Assembly (NCBI RefSeq): GCF_003590335.1
Contig: NZ_MIET01000023.1
Location: forward strand, 1-64,000
Reading direction: 5' to 3'
DNA from: Pseudoalteromonas sp. MSK9-3
GTDB taxonomy: Bacteria; Pseudomonadota; Gammaproteobacteria; Enterobacterales; Alteromonadaceae
DNA: 64,000 nt
Below are positions 8,045 to 16,598 of this stretch, in pieces (position 1 is the first letter of the stretch; each line of letters starts with the position of its first letter). Under the pieces are notes generated by a model. The model had not been told where the DNA came from. It did no database searches and saw only the letters and a list, made by a program, of their open reading frames with translations. The translations under genes were made by a program, and so were the position numbers.

Positions 8045-8956
8045 TTATTTTTTGAGTGCTGCATATATAAGATTTTGAACTGTCAAACCAACTTCGTTTG
8101 ACATATAAATAAGGTGTGCATGTATCTTTTTAGGAAGCCTGAGCACCCACTTGCATTTATCACCTGTATTATTTTTACGATTAACGTTCAAAATTTCTTC
8201 TTTGACTTCATCCAAATTTACATCAAAAAATCCAGAATATCCCAATATATAACCTCTTACTCTATCGCTACAGTACTCATTAAATGAAACATCAGCCGAA
8301 TCTGCTTTTTGTTGTAACAAATCTTTAAATACCTTATCCGTATACATACCTATATTGCCAGAGCAAGACGTAGCCCTGATTTCTTCAACTTTTTGTTCAA
8401 CTTCTTTCTCATATTCTTTCTTATGGAGTCTATTACCCCAAATAACCAAATCTTCTTCTGATGATTCCACAACTAGGGCTTCAATTTTTTTTAGCAAATA
8501 CTCTTCAGCCTGATGACTGAAAGGGCTTGTGCAAACTAAACCAAACTTTCCTACTTCCGACACCCAAACAATATAGCTATTGCTGTCTGCATGATAATCC
8601 CGCTTTATGCACTTCCTAGCGTTAAGAATGAACCTATGATACTTCTCTAGCTTTTCAACAGTACTTACGCTTTGTTGTAATTGGTGCTTAGGATAATAAA
8701 GCTTAAAGTTCTGATGGAAAGCCTTTCTTACGAAGTTTCCACTGGTCTGAGCTTCTAGTTTTGCAGATACTCGCTTATTTACCGTTGTTTTCCTTTGTTC
8801 TTTCAGTTCAGCAGGTGTAACGCTAGAAAAAAGCATGGCTTGTTCTCTACCCGGTAAAATGCTTTTAGCGCCTATTGGAAACTTATGACGATTCCCTTTA
8901 GGCGCTTTAGCATTCCTTGCTGTAATTGATTTATCTACTTCCATTGGTTGATTCAT
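8045..8956 (-). CDS. Hypothetical protein with ribbon-helix-helix-like C-terminus
   Basis: 303 residues, preceded by GAGGAG before the ATG. The N-terminal 60 residues are basic and likely disordered. The middle contains a charged helical stretch (KKEYEKEVEQKVEEI). The last 35 residues, starting WVLRLPKKIHAHLIYMSNE and ending LIYAALKK, have the strand-helix-turn-helix pattern of ribbon-helix-helix DNA-binding domains. The rest is unrecognised. It might be a transcriptional or partition-type regulator of the element. It stands alone, with about 240 bases on one side and 280 on the other. Confidence 0.65.
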   Translation of the reverse strand: MNQPMEVDKSITARNAKAPKGNRHKFPIGAKSILPGREQAMLFSSVTPAELKEQRKTTVNKRVSAKLEAQTSGNFVRKAFHQNFKLYYPKHQLQQSVSTVEKLEKYHRFILNARKCIKRDYHADSNSYIVWVSEVGKFGLVCTSPFSHQAEEYLLKKIEALVVESSEEDLVIWGNRLHKKEYEKEVEQKVEEIRATSCSGNIGMYTDKVFKDLLQQKADSADVSFNEYCSDRVRGYILGYSGFFDVNLDEVKEEILNVNRKNNTGDKCKWVLRLPKKIHAHLIYMSNEVGLTVQNLIYAALKK

Positions 8957-9235
8957 AATAAACTCCTCTTCACAATCTCTCTCTGAAAACTGCTATTGGT
9001 GGTTAACTATGCATAGTTTTCACTTTTGATTCCTCAAAATAGAGATATCAGACAAACGAGAAAACGGCGAAAAGAAGACCCTTTCACCGTTAACTTTTAA
9101 AATCACTATTCTTTTCATGCATATATACTTTATCGTCAAGATTATAATACTTTTGCCTTGTTTTCTATCACAGATTAGCCTATAAATGATAGAAAGCAAA
9201 GAGAAATGAAAAATTACTTGGATAAGGAGTAGACA

Positions 9236-10183
9236 GTGATCGAATTTGATTTAAGTAACTTTCGTTTAGATGGAGATAAACAAAATGAAATTGACCCAAG
9301 GGAAGATCCACATATCAATGGGCCATTGTTCGCTGATAGTCATTTTCTTTCAGAGGAGTTAACATTAGGTATTGAATCAGCAATCCAATCACGAGAACCT
9401 GTTATTGTATTAAAGGAGGCATTTGAAACTAAAAAATACCCTTTAACTCCAACAGAGTTCCAAACTTCAGATGAAAAATATTGGTGGTCAGCCGCCAATA
9501 CTGCTAATGGTTTAGCTAGTAAATTTGGACTAAAGCTTTGTAGTTATTATAGTGAGAATGATGGTGAATTGTTTGTTAATTTAGTCACAAATCCAAGCAA
9601 TAAAAAATCACAAAGCTCTATGCGTGGACATACTGACGCAGTTGCTCACCATATGCCTCAAGAAATCAAGTTTTTAAATGAGAGCCCTAGTCCAGACTAT
9701 GTAATGCTTATTGTTCTAAGAAACCCTAACAAGGTTCCCACTGTCGTAGCCTCACTTAGCGATATATTAGAGAACATCAGCATTTCTGCGATGGATCAGT
9801 TAGCCTTACCTCAATTTATTATTCACCCACAAGCCACTTTTAATATAGATCGAATTCTACATAACGTTCCAATTTTATTTCTGCAGCCACTCTCAATCAG
9901 ATATAGTCATGGCAAGGTCAGCTATGACCTAGAGGGAGCGAATATCGATAAAGTGAAAAGAGCTATATCAGAATTAAACGAGGCAATTATTACCTCTTCT
10001 TCCGAGGTGTTCGGTAACCCTGGAGATATAATTCTTGTGAACAACCGTACTGCTATTCACGGACGAAAAACTCCGGGTCCTGATTCAGCTGGTGATAGCA
10101 GGTGGTTAATGCGAACTTATGCTATTTTTGAGGGGCAAAGAACATCCCATAAAGAGGGGGTTCCTTACAAGCTTAAGCCATAG
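9236..10183 (+). CDS. Fe(II)/2-oxoglutarate oxygenase, clavaminate synthase-like (amino-acid hydroxylase family)
   Basis: 315 residues, GTG start with AAGGAG six bases upstream. The iron ligands fit a TauD/clavaminate synthase fold: H132 and D134 in GHTDA, distal H275 in NNRTAIHGR, and R293 in RWLMRTYA for the 2-oxoglutarate carboxylate. NNRxAxHGR plus RWLxR is typical of the VioC/AsnO/OrfP subgroup, which hydroxylates free or carrier-bound amino acids such as arginine or asparagine. The substrate here is unknown. No peptide synthetase is nearby; the only nearby same-strand gene is the small exported peptide at 10805. Confidence 0.82.
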   Translation: MIEFDLSNFRLDGDKQNEIDPREDPHINGPLFADSHFLSEELTLGIESAIQSREPVIVLKEAFETKKYPLTPTEFQTSDEKYWWSAANTANGLASKFGLKLCSYYSENDGELFVNLVTNPSNKKSQSSMRGHTDAVAHHMPQEIKFLNESPSPDYVMLIVLRNPNKVPTVVASLSDILENISISAMDQLALPQFIIHPQATFNIDRILHNVPILFLQPLSIRYSHGKVSYDLEGANIDKVKRAISELNEAIITSSSEVFGNPGDIILVNNRTAIHGRKTPGPDSAGDSRWLMRTYAIFEGQRTSHKEGVPYKLKP

Positions 10184-10695
10184 GAGGTTAATTACTATCT
10201 GAGGTAAGACACCCAACCCAGTGCCAGTATTGGCTATTACTGCTGGCTTTTAACCTTAACCAAACTTTACAGATTCATGTGGCAGTCAGGTTTCAATTAT
10301 TTAATTTAAACCTCCTTATCGGCTAAATATGCAAGCACGTCAAAATCAAGTTATATACTTTCCAAATGACTTAACTATCTGAAGGTAGGGAAGTCCATTG
10401 AGCTTAACCTAATAAATTACATGTACTCTAATCCACGCATAGACTTAATACGTATCAATCATACTTATACACAAACGCGACCAACGTAAATGTAAACGAA
10501 AACAAAAAGAAAGGAAAAAGTAAACAAAGTAAAGGCGAGAATTCACAAAATTCATTCTCCTACGTTGAACTATAGGGAGCAGAGTAATGTATTTTACTTA
10601 AGGCTACATGCGTGAAATTGGTCTACGCTTACTATGGTGGTGTATTAATTTGCAATCCCACCCACTCTACAGCTCGCTTCAAAAGCGTCGAAAAC
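10184..10695. other. Non-coding stretch inside the transposon
   Basis: About 510 bases between the oxygenase gene and the promoter of the small peptide gene. An imperfect hairpin GCCAGTA...TACTGCTGGC followed by TTTTA (about 10222-10254) may terminate the oxygenase transcript. The purine-rich block near 10495-10530 has no ribosome-site/ORF combination. No gene seen. Confidence 0.5.
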
Positions 10696-10724
10696 TTGAC
10701 AAAAATGTTATATCTTTGTAAAGT
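10696..10724 (+). promoter_or_regulatory. Sigma-70 type promoter for the small peptide gene
   Basis: TTGACA at 10696-10701, then a 17-base spacer, then TAAAGT at 10719-10724. The -35 box is perfect. A start near 10731 would give a leader of about 74 bases before the ATG at 10805. Confidence 0.55.
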
Positions 10725-10804
10725 TACATAGCTGTTAGATTTGTGGTACTTAAAATTAATCAACAGTTCAAGTTTGACTTTAAACATAGATTAAGGATAT
10801 CCCT

Positions 10805-11032
10805 ATGGACACAAGACTAAACAAGCGTGATAAACTAGTCTCGAAGACAAAAACGTCTGCGCTAGTTATCTCACTTGCGCTGGTCGCAGGTCTAGCTGTT
10901 GCAAAAAGCGAAGTAAAAGCTACCAGCTTAAATAATGGCCATGTCAGCAACGGTAAGCCAGCTTACCCACCTATCGAGCCTAAAGAAACTAAACCTCTTA
11001 TAGATATTATCTGGGGTAAAATCACGGCTTAG
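10805..11032 (+). CDS. Small exported peptide, unknown function
   Basis: 75 residues, with AAGGAT upstream of the ATG. The N-terminus is basic (RLNKRDKLVSKTK), followed by a hydrophobic segment TSALVISLALVAGLAVA ending in AVA-K, a plausible signal peptidase cleavage site. The predicted mature part, about 42 residues, is Lys/Pro-rich (KPAYPPIEPKETKP) and ends LIDIIWGKITA. It has no cysteines or recognisable modification motif. A bacteriocin, a signalling peptide or simply a small periplasmic protein are all possible; promoter, ribosome site and downstream hairpin argue that it is a real gene. Confidence 0.7.
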   Translation: MDTRLNKRDKLVSKTKTSALVISLALVAGLAVAKSEVKATSLNNGHVSNGKPAYPPIEPKETKPLIDIIWGKITA

Positions 11033-11040
11033 AAGTTGGA

Positions 11041-11078
11041 TTGGCCGCGTTCTTAGATGTATTGAACAACGCGGCCAA
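11041..11078. terminator. Perfect 11-bp inverted repeat between convergent genes
   Basis: TTGGCCGCGTT (11041-11051) pairs exactly with AACGCGGCCAA (11068-11078) around a 16-base loop. It follows the peptide gene stop by 8 bases and precedes the convergent gene end by 8, so it could work as a bidirectional terminator. It lacks a T-run on either side, which makes intrinsic termination uncertain. Confidence 0.5.
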
Positions 11079-11086
11079 TACAAAGC

Positions 11087-11791
11087 TTACTCAGAGCACC
11101 CAAGAGCTTTATTCATTTTTATATGCCTCAACATCGTATGTCGAAAATATTCACACCCACCCATTTTATTTTTTATCTTCATTAAATCATCTTTATAGGT
11201 ACCATGCCCATTAAACACATGTAAGCTATATAGTGCCAATTTCACCCACTCTAGCTCATCAATAATTGGACGCTTTTTAAATTGCTCAATTTCCTTATCG
11301 TTCAACAAAGAGCTATCGGAAACGATGGCCAAAGCAGATCCTACTCGCTTTCTTGATTCATAAAAATCCTCTTTATTAGGCGTAAAATCATACCTAATCA
11401 TATGCAGCTTGGCTAAGTTCAAATCTCTTACTGCTTCGTTGCCTTTGCCTAGTTTGTCTATTGGTAGAGTTGAATATCTAGCTATAGCGTCATCTATACC
11501 ACTCCGAATTAGCATCACTCGATTGTCTTTAAAGTTTTCCAACGACTCAACATTATTCCAAGCTTCAATAATTTCTATAACCGACGTATATTGAATCATG
11601 TAGGTATCAAGCTGCTCGTAGATCTCTGGGTTTTTCCAGCGCGCGACTTCTTTCCCAACCTTTTCCCCAGCCAAAGCGTATATCATTAAACTTGGAATAA
11701 TGACAACACACGCGAGCCCTATAGTCCATTTGCCTGTTAATTTGACTGGCCCTGCAGCTACTGAGTTTTCTTCGTTATACTGTTCGGACAT
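11087..11791 (-). CDS. Hypothetical protein with one N-terminal membrane anchor
   Basis: 234 residues. A single hydrophobic helix (WTIGLACVVIIPSLMIYALA, about 23-42) follows a short hydrophilic N-terminus; the remaining 190 residues are helical and soluble, presumably periplasmic. No known domain recognised. The two cysteines are close to the C-terminus (GGCEYF and the penultimate LGCSE). It ends convergently against the small exported peptide. Confidence 0.65.
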   Translation of the reverse strand: MSEQYNEENSVAAGPVKLTGKWTIGLACVVIIPSLMIYALAGEKVGKEVARWKNPEIYEQLDTYMIQYTSVIEIIEAWNNVESLENFKDNRVMLIRSGIDDAIARYSTLPIDKLGKGNEAVRDLNLAKLHMIRYDFTPNKEDFYESRKRVGSALAIVSDSSLLNDKEIEQFKKRPIIDELEWVKLALYSLHVFNGHGTYKDDLMKIKNKMGGCEYFRHTMLRHIKMNKALGCSE

Positions 11792-12002
11792 ACTTCTTAC
11801 CCCTTTAAATCACGAATTGAAATGCTATTCTGTCTCTAAAAATTAATAAATTCATATTCCTGATGAGTAATAGTTAAAGACTATTTACTTACTTTTAACT
11901 CAATATCTAAAGCTTTGGATATTGATGATATATGAACCTTGAAATGGAGGAGTGAACAGGTTTGTTCTGATAAAAAACGCACTAATATAACAAACCAATG
12001 GT

Positions 12003-12284
12003 TTAATTCCCCATTTGATCGGAACCCATTGATTTTTTAATACACTTTCGGCGGTCTAAATTCTCTGACACCCATTTAGTAATCTGATCTGAAAATGCTA
12101 AGACAATCACCCCTCCACTTACTATCGCGACACATAGTGCAAATGCAAACTCAGTACCTGCAAACAAATACGTAACCCAAGCATCCCCTCCAAATCCAAC
12201 CATACCGCTACCGAGTACTTTAAAAAAAAACTCTTTATTAGCTTCTTCTTTATACCCACAACATTTACATTTTATACTTGGCAT
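12003..12284 (-). CDS. Small zinc-ribbon/membrane protein, unknown
   Basis: 93 residues. The N-terminus has CKCCGYKEE, a half zinc-ribbon motif, followed by one or two hydrophobic segments (FALCVAIVSGGVIVLAF being clearest) and a basic tail. GGGTGA lies just upstream of the ATG. No family recognised. It sits between two other small minus-strand genes of the element. Confidence 0.55.
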   Translation of the reverse strand: MPSIKCKCCGYKEEANKEFFFKVLGSGMVGFGGDAWVTYLFAGTEFAFALCVAIVSGGVIVLAFSDQITKWVSENLDRRKCIKKSMGSDQMGN

Positions 12285-12387
12285 TAGTCACCCATTTATT
12301 AGCTTTAGAGAACACATAAAATTAACACAAAACAATCAAAAAAGTCACCAAAGAAATACAACCAAACTCTTAATAAAGTTATTCTGT

Positions 12388-12684
12388 TCAGCTGATAGAT
12401 TTACGCTTTCGATCGTATTTTTTTTCTAAATTGCGAGCAAGTTCCGATAGTCTTTGCTTCACAACTTTCTTATCGAAGAGTTCAAGCGTATGTAACAAAA
12501 CTTCCATTGAATCTAATAAGTCACTTTTTCCTATATTAGAGCCATGAACCGCTTCATTGCCTAGAAACTTTACCGCACTAAAATACCCACTATATTCTGG
12601 AAAATCCTTTTCTAGTTTGATCAAATCATTATGCAGCTTTGAACTTTCAGAGCTATACCCTAATTCCAAACAGATCATTTCCAA
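12388..12684 (-). CDS. DUF4145-like small protein overlapping tniQ
   Basis: 98 residues. The core AVKFLGNEAVHGSN, followed by a helix LLDSMEVLLHTLELFDKK, matches the C-terminal half of DUF4145 proteins, which end in a similar GNEAxHG segment. The usual N-terminal half is missing. The ATG lies inside tniQ, overlapping its last ten bases, which allows coupling to the tns operon, but it may instead be the tail of a longer gene truncated when the operon was assembled. DUF4145 domains occur in restriction and other defence proteins; function here is unknown. Confidence 0.55.
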   Translation of the reverse strand: MEMICLELGYSSESSKLHNDLIKLEKDFPEYSGYFSAVKFLGNEAVHGSNIGKSDLLDSMEVLLHTLELFDKKVVKQRLSELARNLEKKYDRKRKSIS

Positions 12685-13844
12685 TGAAATTTTTTGGTTG
12701 AATGATAATTTTCATTAATGGATTTGATGATTTTGGTTCTACATTTGTTATGTTGGCATGAACGCGCTAAACCAAGCGTTTCAGCAATATTGGGGTAACT
12801 TACTTTATAGCCTCTGCGTTTCAAAAACATCGCAGCAGACTTAAATTCTGCGTCACTAGTCCAATAAGGTTGTCTCTTCACCTTATAACGAAGAATTTTA
12901 TCAACCCAAAAAGGCACATCTTTCTCGTTAATGTTGAACGCTATTTTATTTAGCTCTAGAGCTGAGCAAGTGGATAAGAAGGTTTCAGGCCAATGCCTGA
13001 GAAGTATTCCGATGGAAGATAAAAGCTGGCACCTTTCTGTTGGCGTGAAGTGACAAAAGTTCTTTATGTTGTTCCCTTGATGTGAAAGTTGTAGCCCAAA
13101 GTACTCTCTTACTCTTGGCGCTGTTTTGTGGCGAAAAAATGGTTTTAGTAGAGTCCAGATTCCTGCTATGAAAAGAGGCATCAGGACTGAGCTGTTTTGT
13201 GATAAGCGGACCCAGCGCGATTCTATACCCGCACTTATGAGATTACATACATAAAGTAGGTGTTTATCATCTGTTACAGTGTGGTTCTCAGCAGATGAAA
13301 GTGGAAATCGACAGTTATAGCATTCAGCACAATCTTCAGTACTGTAAGATACTCGATGGAAATTTACAGGTTTATAGCATTTTGGACAGCAAGCATGAAG
13401 TGTGCACTTATGGATCAAGCACACAGGCATGAAACTAATACGCCAAAGGTTTTTAAAGTGTGCAATTTTTTGCTCACGTAGACAAGACGGACAAAACTGT
13501 ATCCAATTGCATGTAAATAATCGGCCAGCACAATTGGCTGGTAGTAAATAATGAGATGCGAATAATTGATTTAATTCGATAAAATGGCGACGAGCGTAGT
13601 TTGCTGTATATAGGTTTGATATTAACTCTGCATCTATATTTGTTAGTTGACTGAGAATTGTTTCAGGGTGGAGAGATGAACTACCATTGACACAACCACC
13701 CCAAACATCAAGCCCTGATAAAACTACCTGTGTAAATTGAGTTGGATCGCATTGATTGGCACGTGCAACTCTTGTTAGCCAAGATAAAAAATGCTCGTTC
13801 TCACAAGGTTTTGGTCGCGCTGGTAACAATCCATGAAAAGACAC
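12675..13844 (-). CDS. tniQ: TniQ/TnsD family target-selection protein
   Basis: 389 residues. The N-terminus has the TniQ pattern LPARPKPCENEHFLSWLTR. Zinc-binding cysteine clusters follow: FCPSCLRE near 140, CLIHKCTLHACCPKC near 160-175, and CAECYNC near 190. TniQ/TnsD proteins bind a fixed attachment sequence and bring TnsC to it; here the site is presumably the comM sequence next to the insertion. It is shorter than Tn7 TnsD (about 500 residues), with a reduced C-terminal DNA-binding part. It is the fourth gene of tnsABC-tniQ, 4 bases after tnsC. Confidence 0.92.
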   Translation of the reverse strand: MSFHGLLPARPKPCENEHFLSWLTRVARANQCDPTQFTQVVLSGLDVWGGCVNGSSSLHPETILSQLTNIDAELISNLYTANYARRHFIELNQLFASHYLLPANCAGRLFTCNWIQFCPSCLREQKIAHFKNLWRISFMPVCLIHKCTLHACCPKCYKPVNFHRVSYSTEDCAECYNCRFPLSSAENHTVTDDKHLLYVCNLISAGIESRWVRLSQNSSVLMPLFIAGIWTLLKPFFRHKTAPRVREYFGLQLSHQGNNIKNFCHFTPTERCQLLSSIGILLRHWPETFLSTCSALELNKIAFNINEKDVPFWVDKILRYKVKRQPYWTSDAEFKSAAMFLKRRGYKVSYPNIAETLGLARSCQHNKCRTKIIKSINENYHSTKKFHWK

Positions 13845-13848
13845 TTGG

Positions 13849-14739
13849 CTAACTAGAAATACCAGTATAACGCCTACGCTCAGGCGTTAGCCAATCAATA
13901 CTTCTCAATACATCTAGAGTGATCCGCTCCTCTCCAGAACTAATGGCTTTAATCGCGGAGCGGGTGAGGATTTCATTTATCTCACCAATCCAACCAGAGC
14001 TCATTGAAAATATTTCGGTTGCAATAAGTTGTGACTGCAAATCCGAAGGTTGCTCTAGAGGTATAATTAATTCAAAAGTCGCTAGCAGCTTTCTATAGTC
14101 AGTGTTTAGTTTCCATTGAGGTAAAACAACAGGCTCGAAACGGTTTGCTAGTTGTCCATCAGAGACAATTGCTGTGTGCGCTTCCATCGTACCAGCACCG
14201 ACAATAACAACTTGTGTCGTATTACCAATGTACTTTAGTGTATCTAAAAGCTGTGCTTTCTTTAGCTTGGTTGTGTTCATTAGCACATGAAGTTCATCAA
14301 TAATCAGCATCTTAACCCCAAACCTCTCAAAAGCATCAAATACTTTACGAGATTTAACTTCTTTCTTATAGCTATCTCGGTAAGGGATGTGCATGGCCTG
14401 AAGTATTAAAGAGTAAATCACATCGGGAGTTGGCTCCGAAGGGATTTCTATACTGACTACAGGGATAACCAAACTTTCAGAATCATGGTTTTCATAGGAT
14501 GGGTGAGACTTGATAAACCTTTTTAACAAGAATGATTTACCATTGTTTGTGTCAGACTTAATTAAGAGGTTTGGCATTCTATGCGTTTTTGGGTGGTTTA
14601 GTAAATCTTCCATTTTTGCGAGAACTTTATTTGCAGCATTGTAACCTATCCATTTTTTTTTCTTCAGCTCAGCGATACGCGCTTCTTTTGGTAAACTAAG
14701 CATTTGTGCGACTTTAGGTTCTAAATGGTTCATCTTCAC
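13849..14739 (-). CDS. tnsC: TnsC/TniB family AAA+ transposition regulator
   Basis: 296 residues from GTG 14739 (GTGA overlap with the tnsB stop) or 294 from ATG 14733. It has the TnsC/TniB-type Walker A KSDTNNGKS (about 61-69), Walker B MLIIDELH (144-151) and a sensor-like strand VVIVGAGT (177-184). TnsC assembles on DNA with ATP, receives the target signal from TniQ and activates the TnsAB transposase. It is shorter than Tn7 TnsC (555 residues) and closer in size to TniB. Translation is coupled to tnsB. Confidence 0.93.
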   Translation of the reverse strand: MKMNHLEPKVAQMLSLPKEARIAELKKKKWIGYNAANKVLAKMEDLLNHPKTHRMPNLLIKSDTNNGKSFLLKRFIKSHPSYENHDSESLVIPVVSIEIPSEPTPDVIYSLILQAMHIPYRDSYKKEVKSRKVFDAFERFGVKMLIIDELHVLMNTTKLKKAQLLDTLKYIGNTTQVVIVGAGTMEAHTAIVSDGQLANRFEPVVLPQWKLNTDYRKLLATFELIIPLEQPSDLQSQLIATEIFSMSSGWIGEINEILTRSAIKAISSGEERITLDVLRSIDWLTPERRRYTGISS

Positions 14740-16598
14740 ATATCCAATTCAATATCATCGTAGGCATTCACCGTCTCCCAGTCGTCAGGCTCTGTACTCT
14801 CAGGAGAGGTATCTGTGTTGTTGGTTGGTGAAACATGTGCAACTGCTTTTGGAGCTTGTGCCTTTCTCTGACGCATTCGACGGGTTGCAGTGGTTTCTTT
14901 GTTTGCAGACTCTTCTAATTCTTTTAGTTCCCGCTGAGCAAGAATAATTGCCTGTTCATCAATAGATTGAACCCCTTTTCTTTTGAGATGTTTTTGAATT
15001 TTTGATAGCTCAAATCGAGTCATGTTGGGAGCATCACGATAAACCCTCGGTATTTCTAAATATTCTTGAGTATCGGGATCTAAAAAGTATATGTATTGAA
15101 TTTGATGTAATTCATATTTAACAATAAACTTATTGTCATCGGTAGGCGCATTTACCCCAATCCAGCGAGCAATAGAGGGGTGGAAATAAGTAACGTTGTC
15201 AATCGTAATGCCATATCGTTGCACAGTTCGTTTTTTAAAAGGTAAGAAATCAAGATACAGTCTGCGCTCATCTTCAATTATATCTGGCAACCCATGCATG
15301 GGCATTTCATCACCAAAAAATAGACCTTCTTCCCACTTTGCAAGTGGCGACATATTTAAATCTGAGTGTGTACGCATGTGATAGTACTTTGTTATGTAGA
15401 CCGTTAACCATTTATGAAACTCATCGAAAGTAAACACAGCTCTTCCTTCCGAATCATACTCCCCCCGATCTTCAGGGTTTCGGAACGTGCTTCCTTTAAG
15501 GTTAGATATGTCGGTTTTGACCGTTCTCATCAATCGTTCAACATGCCCACCGTAGTCAGGACGGCCAAGAGGTCTCCAATTCAATGCGATAGAATACTCA
15601 TGACATGCTCGGTCAACTGATTTGCTCCTAAAATCAGGCCCGTTGTCTGCGTGCACTGTTCTCATTAACCCCCAACATGGCCATGATGCATCAACGCCAA
15701 TATTGAATAAAAACTTTTCTTTTCTACAAATGCTCTGTGTTAAACATAGAGCGACAGAAGTTGCGCTAGGTGCTTCTAGAGATAGATAAAATCCCGTAAT
15801 AATCCGGCTGTATATATCAATAGCAAATGTCACCCATGGCCTGCCAATAGGCTGTCTATCTCTATCATCTACAAGGATCACATTAGGTTTAGTGTGGTCA
15901 ATTTGAATACAGTCTAACGGGAATGTACCACCAGGAAACCTGCCTGTTGCTGGGCTATGTTTGCCGATAAGCTGTTTATTTCCATAGCGATGTAAAGCTA
16001 TTGCTTGTGGGGCGATTTTATTAACCCTTCTTGTAAATGAGGCAAGAGAACAAGGTTGAAGATCTGCTTTTTTACAATTGAATAGATAGTCATCATAAGC
16101 TTGTCTAACATTGGGTCTTTCAAGTTTTAGGAAGTCTCTCTGAATACATAGGTCTAGCAGCTTATCTTGTTCCTTTGATAGCCTTGATTCACCTTTATCT
16201 GCTCTTCTTCTATTTATTAGAGATGAAAGTTTGCCTGAGTCCCGATATCTTTTAAGCCAACGATAAAGGGTTGCCTGTGAAGTATTATGCTTTTGAGCTG
16301 TGTTAGCGACATTTTGCTCAGTGCAATTTGGGCCAAGATCTAATAGAGACTGGATGATACGTAGTCGATTGTTAGCCGTTTCCCATTCTTTTTCTGTTAA
16401 ATCTGATAGATCAATTTTAGGAGTCGTATCTAGTTGTTTGGCGACGAATGGCTTTATCTCGCTAACAGGGATTTTATCTAGTTCCCTAGACGTTTGGTTG
16501 ATACAAAGCACGTACTGTAGGTTAAGTATCCTAGTTATTTTGTGCTTTTCACCACGCCATAGAACTAATGAGCCGACTCTCAAGGGAATAGTAGTCAT
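14736..16598 (-). CDS. tnsB: TnsB/TniA family DDE transposase
   Basis: 620 residues. ATG 16598 is chosen over an upstream in-frame start because it overlaps the tnsA stop as ATGA. The retroviral-integrase-type triad is complete: D234 in QIDHT, D318 in HADNG and E354 in GGHVERL, with a D(35)E spacing. An N-terminal helix-turn-helix (TSQATLYRWLKRYRDSGKLS) and a C-terminal Mu-type beta-barrel region flank the core. It cuts and joins the 3' ends of the element and should bind the repeated boxes at both ends. The C-terminal 60 residues are low-complexity and probably contact TnsC. Confidence 0.95.
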   Translation of the reverse strand: MTTIPLRVGSLVLWRGEKHKITRILNLQYVLCINQTSRELDKIPVSEIKPFVAKQLDTTPKIDLSDLTEKEWETANNRLRIIQSLLDLGPNCTEQNVANTAQKHNTSQATLYRWLKRYRDSGKLSSLINRRRADKGESRLSKEQDKLLDLCIQRDFLKLERPNVRQAYDDYLFNCKKADLQPCSLASFTRRVNKIAPQAIALHRYGNKQLIGKHSPATGRFPGGTFPLDCIQIDHTKPNVILVDDRDRQPIGRPWVTFAIDIYSRIITGFYLSLEAPSATSVALCLTQSICRKEKFLFNIGVDASWPCWGLMRTVHADNGPDFRSKSVDRACHEYSIALNWRPLGRPDYGGHVERLMRTVKTDISNLKGSTFRNPEDRGEYDSEGRAVFTFDEFHKWLTVYITKYYHMRTHSDLNMSPLAKWEEGLFFGDEMPMHGLPDIIEDERRLYLDFLPFKKRTVQRYGITIDNVTYFHPSIARWIGVNAPTDDNKFIVKYELHQIQYIYFLDPDTQEYLEIPRVYRDAPNMTRFELSKIQKHLKRKGVQSIDEQAIILAQRELKELEESANKETTATRRMRQRKAQAPKAVAHVSPTNNTDTSPESTEPDDWETVNAYDDIELDM

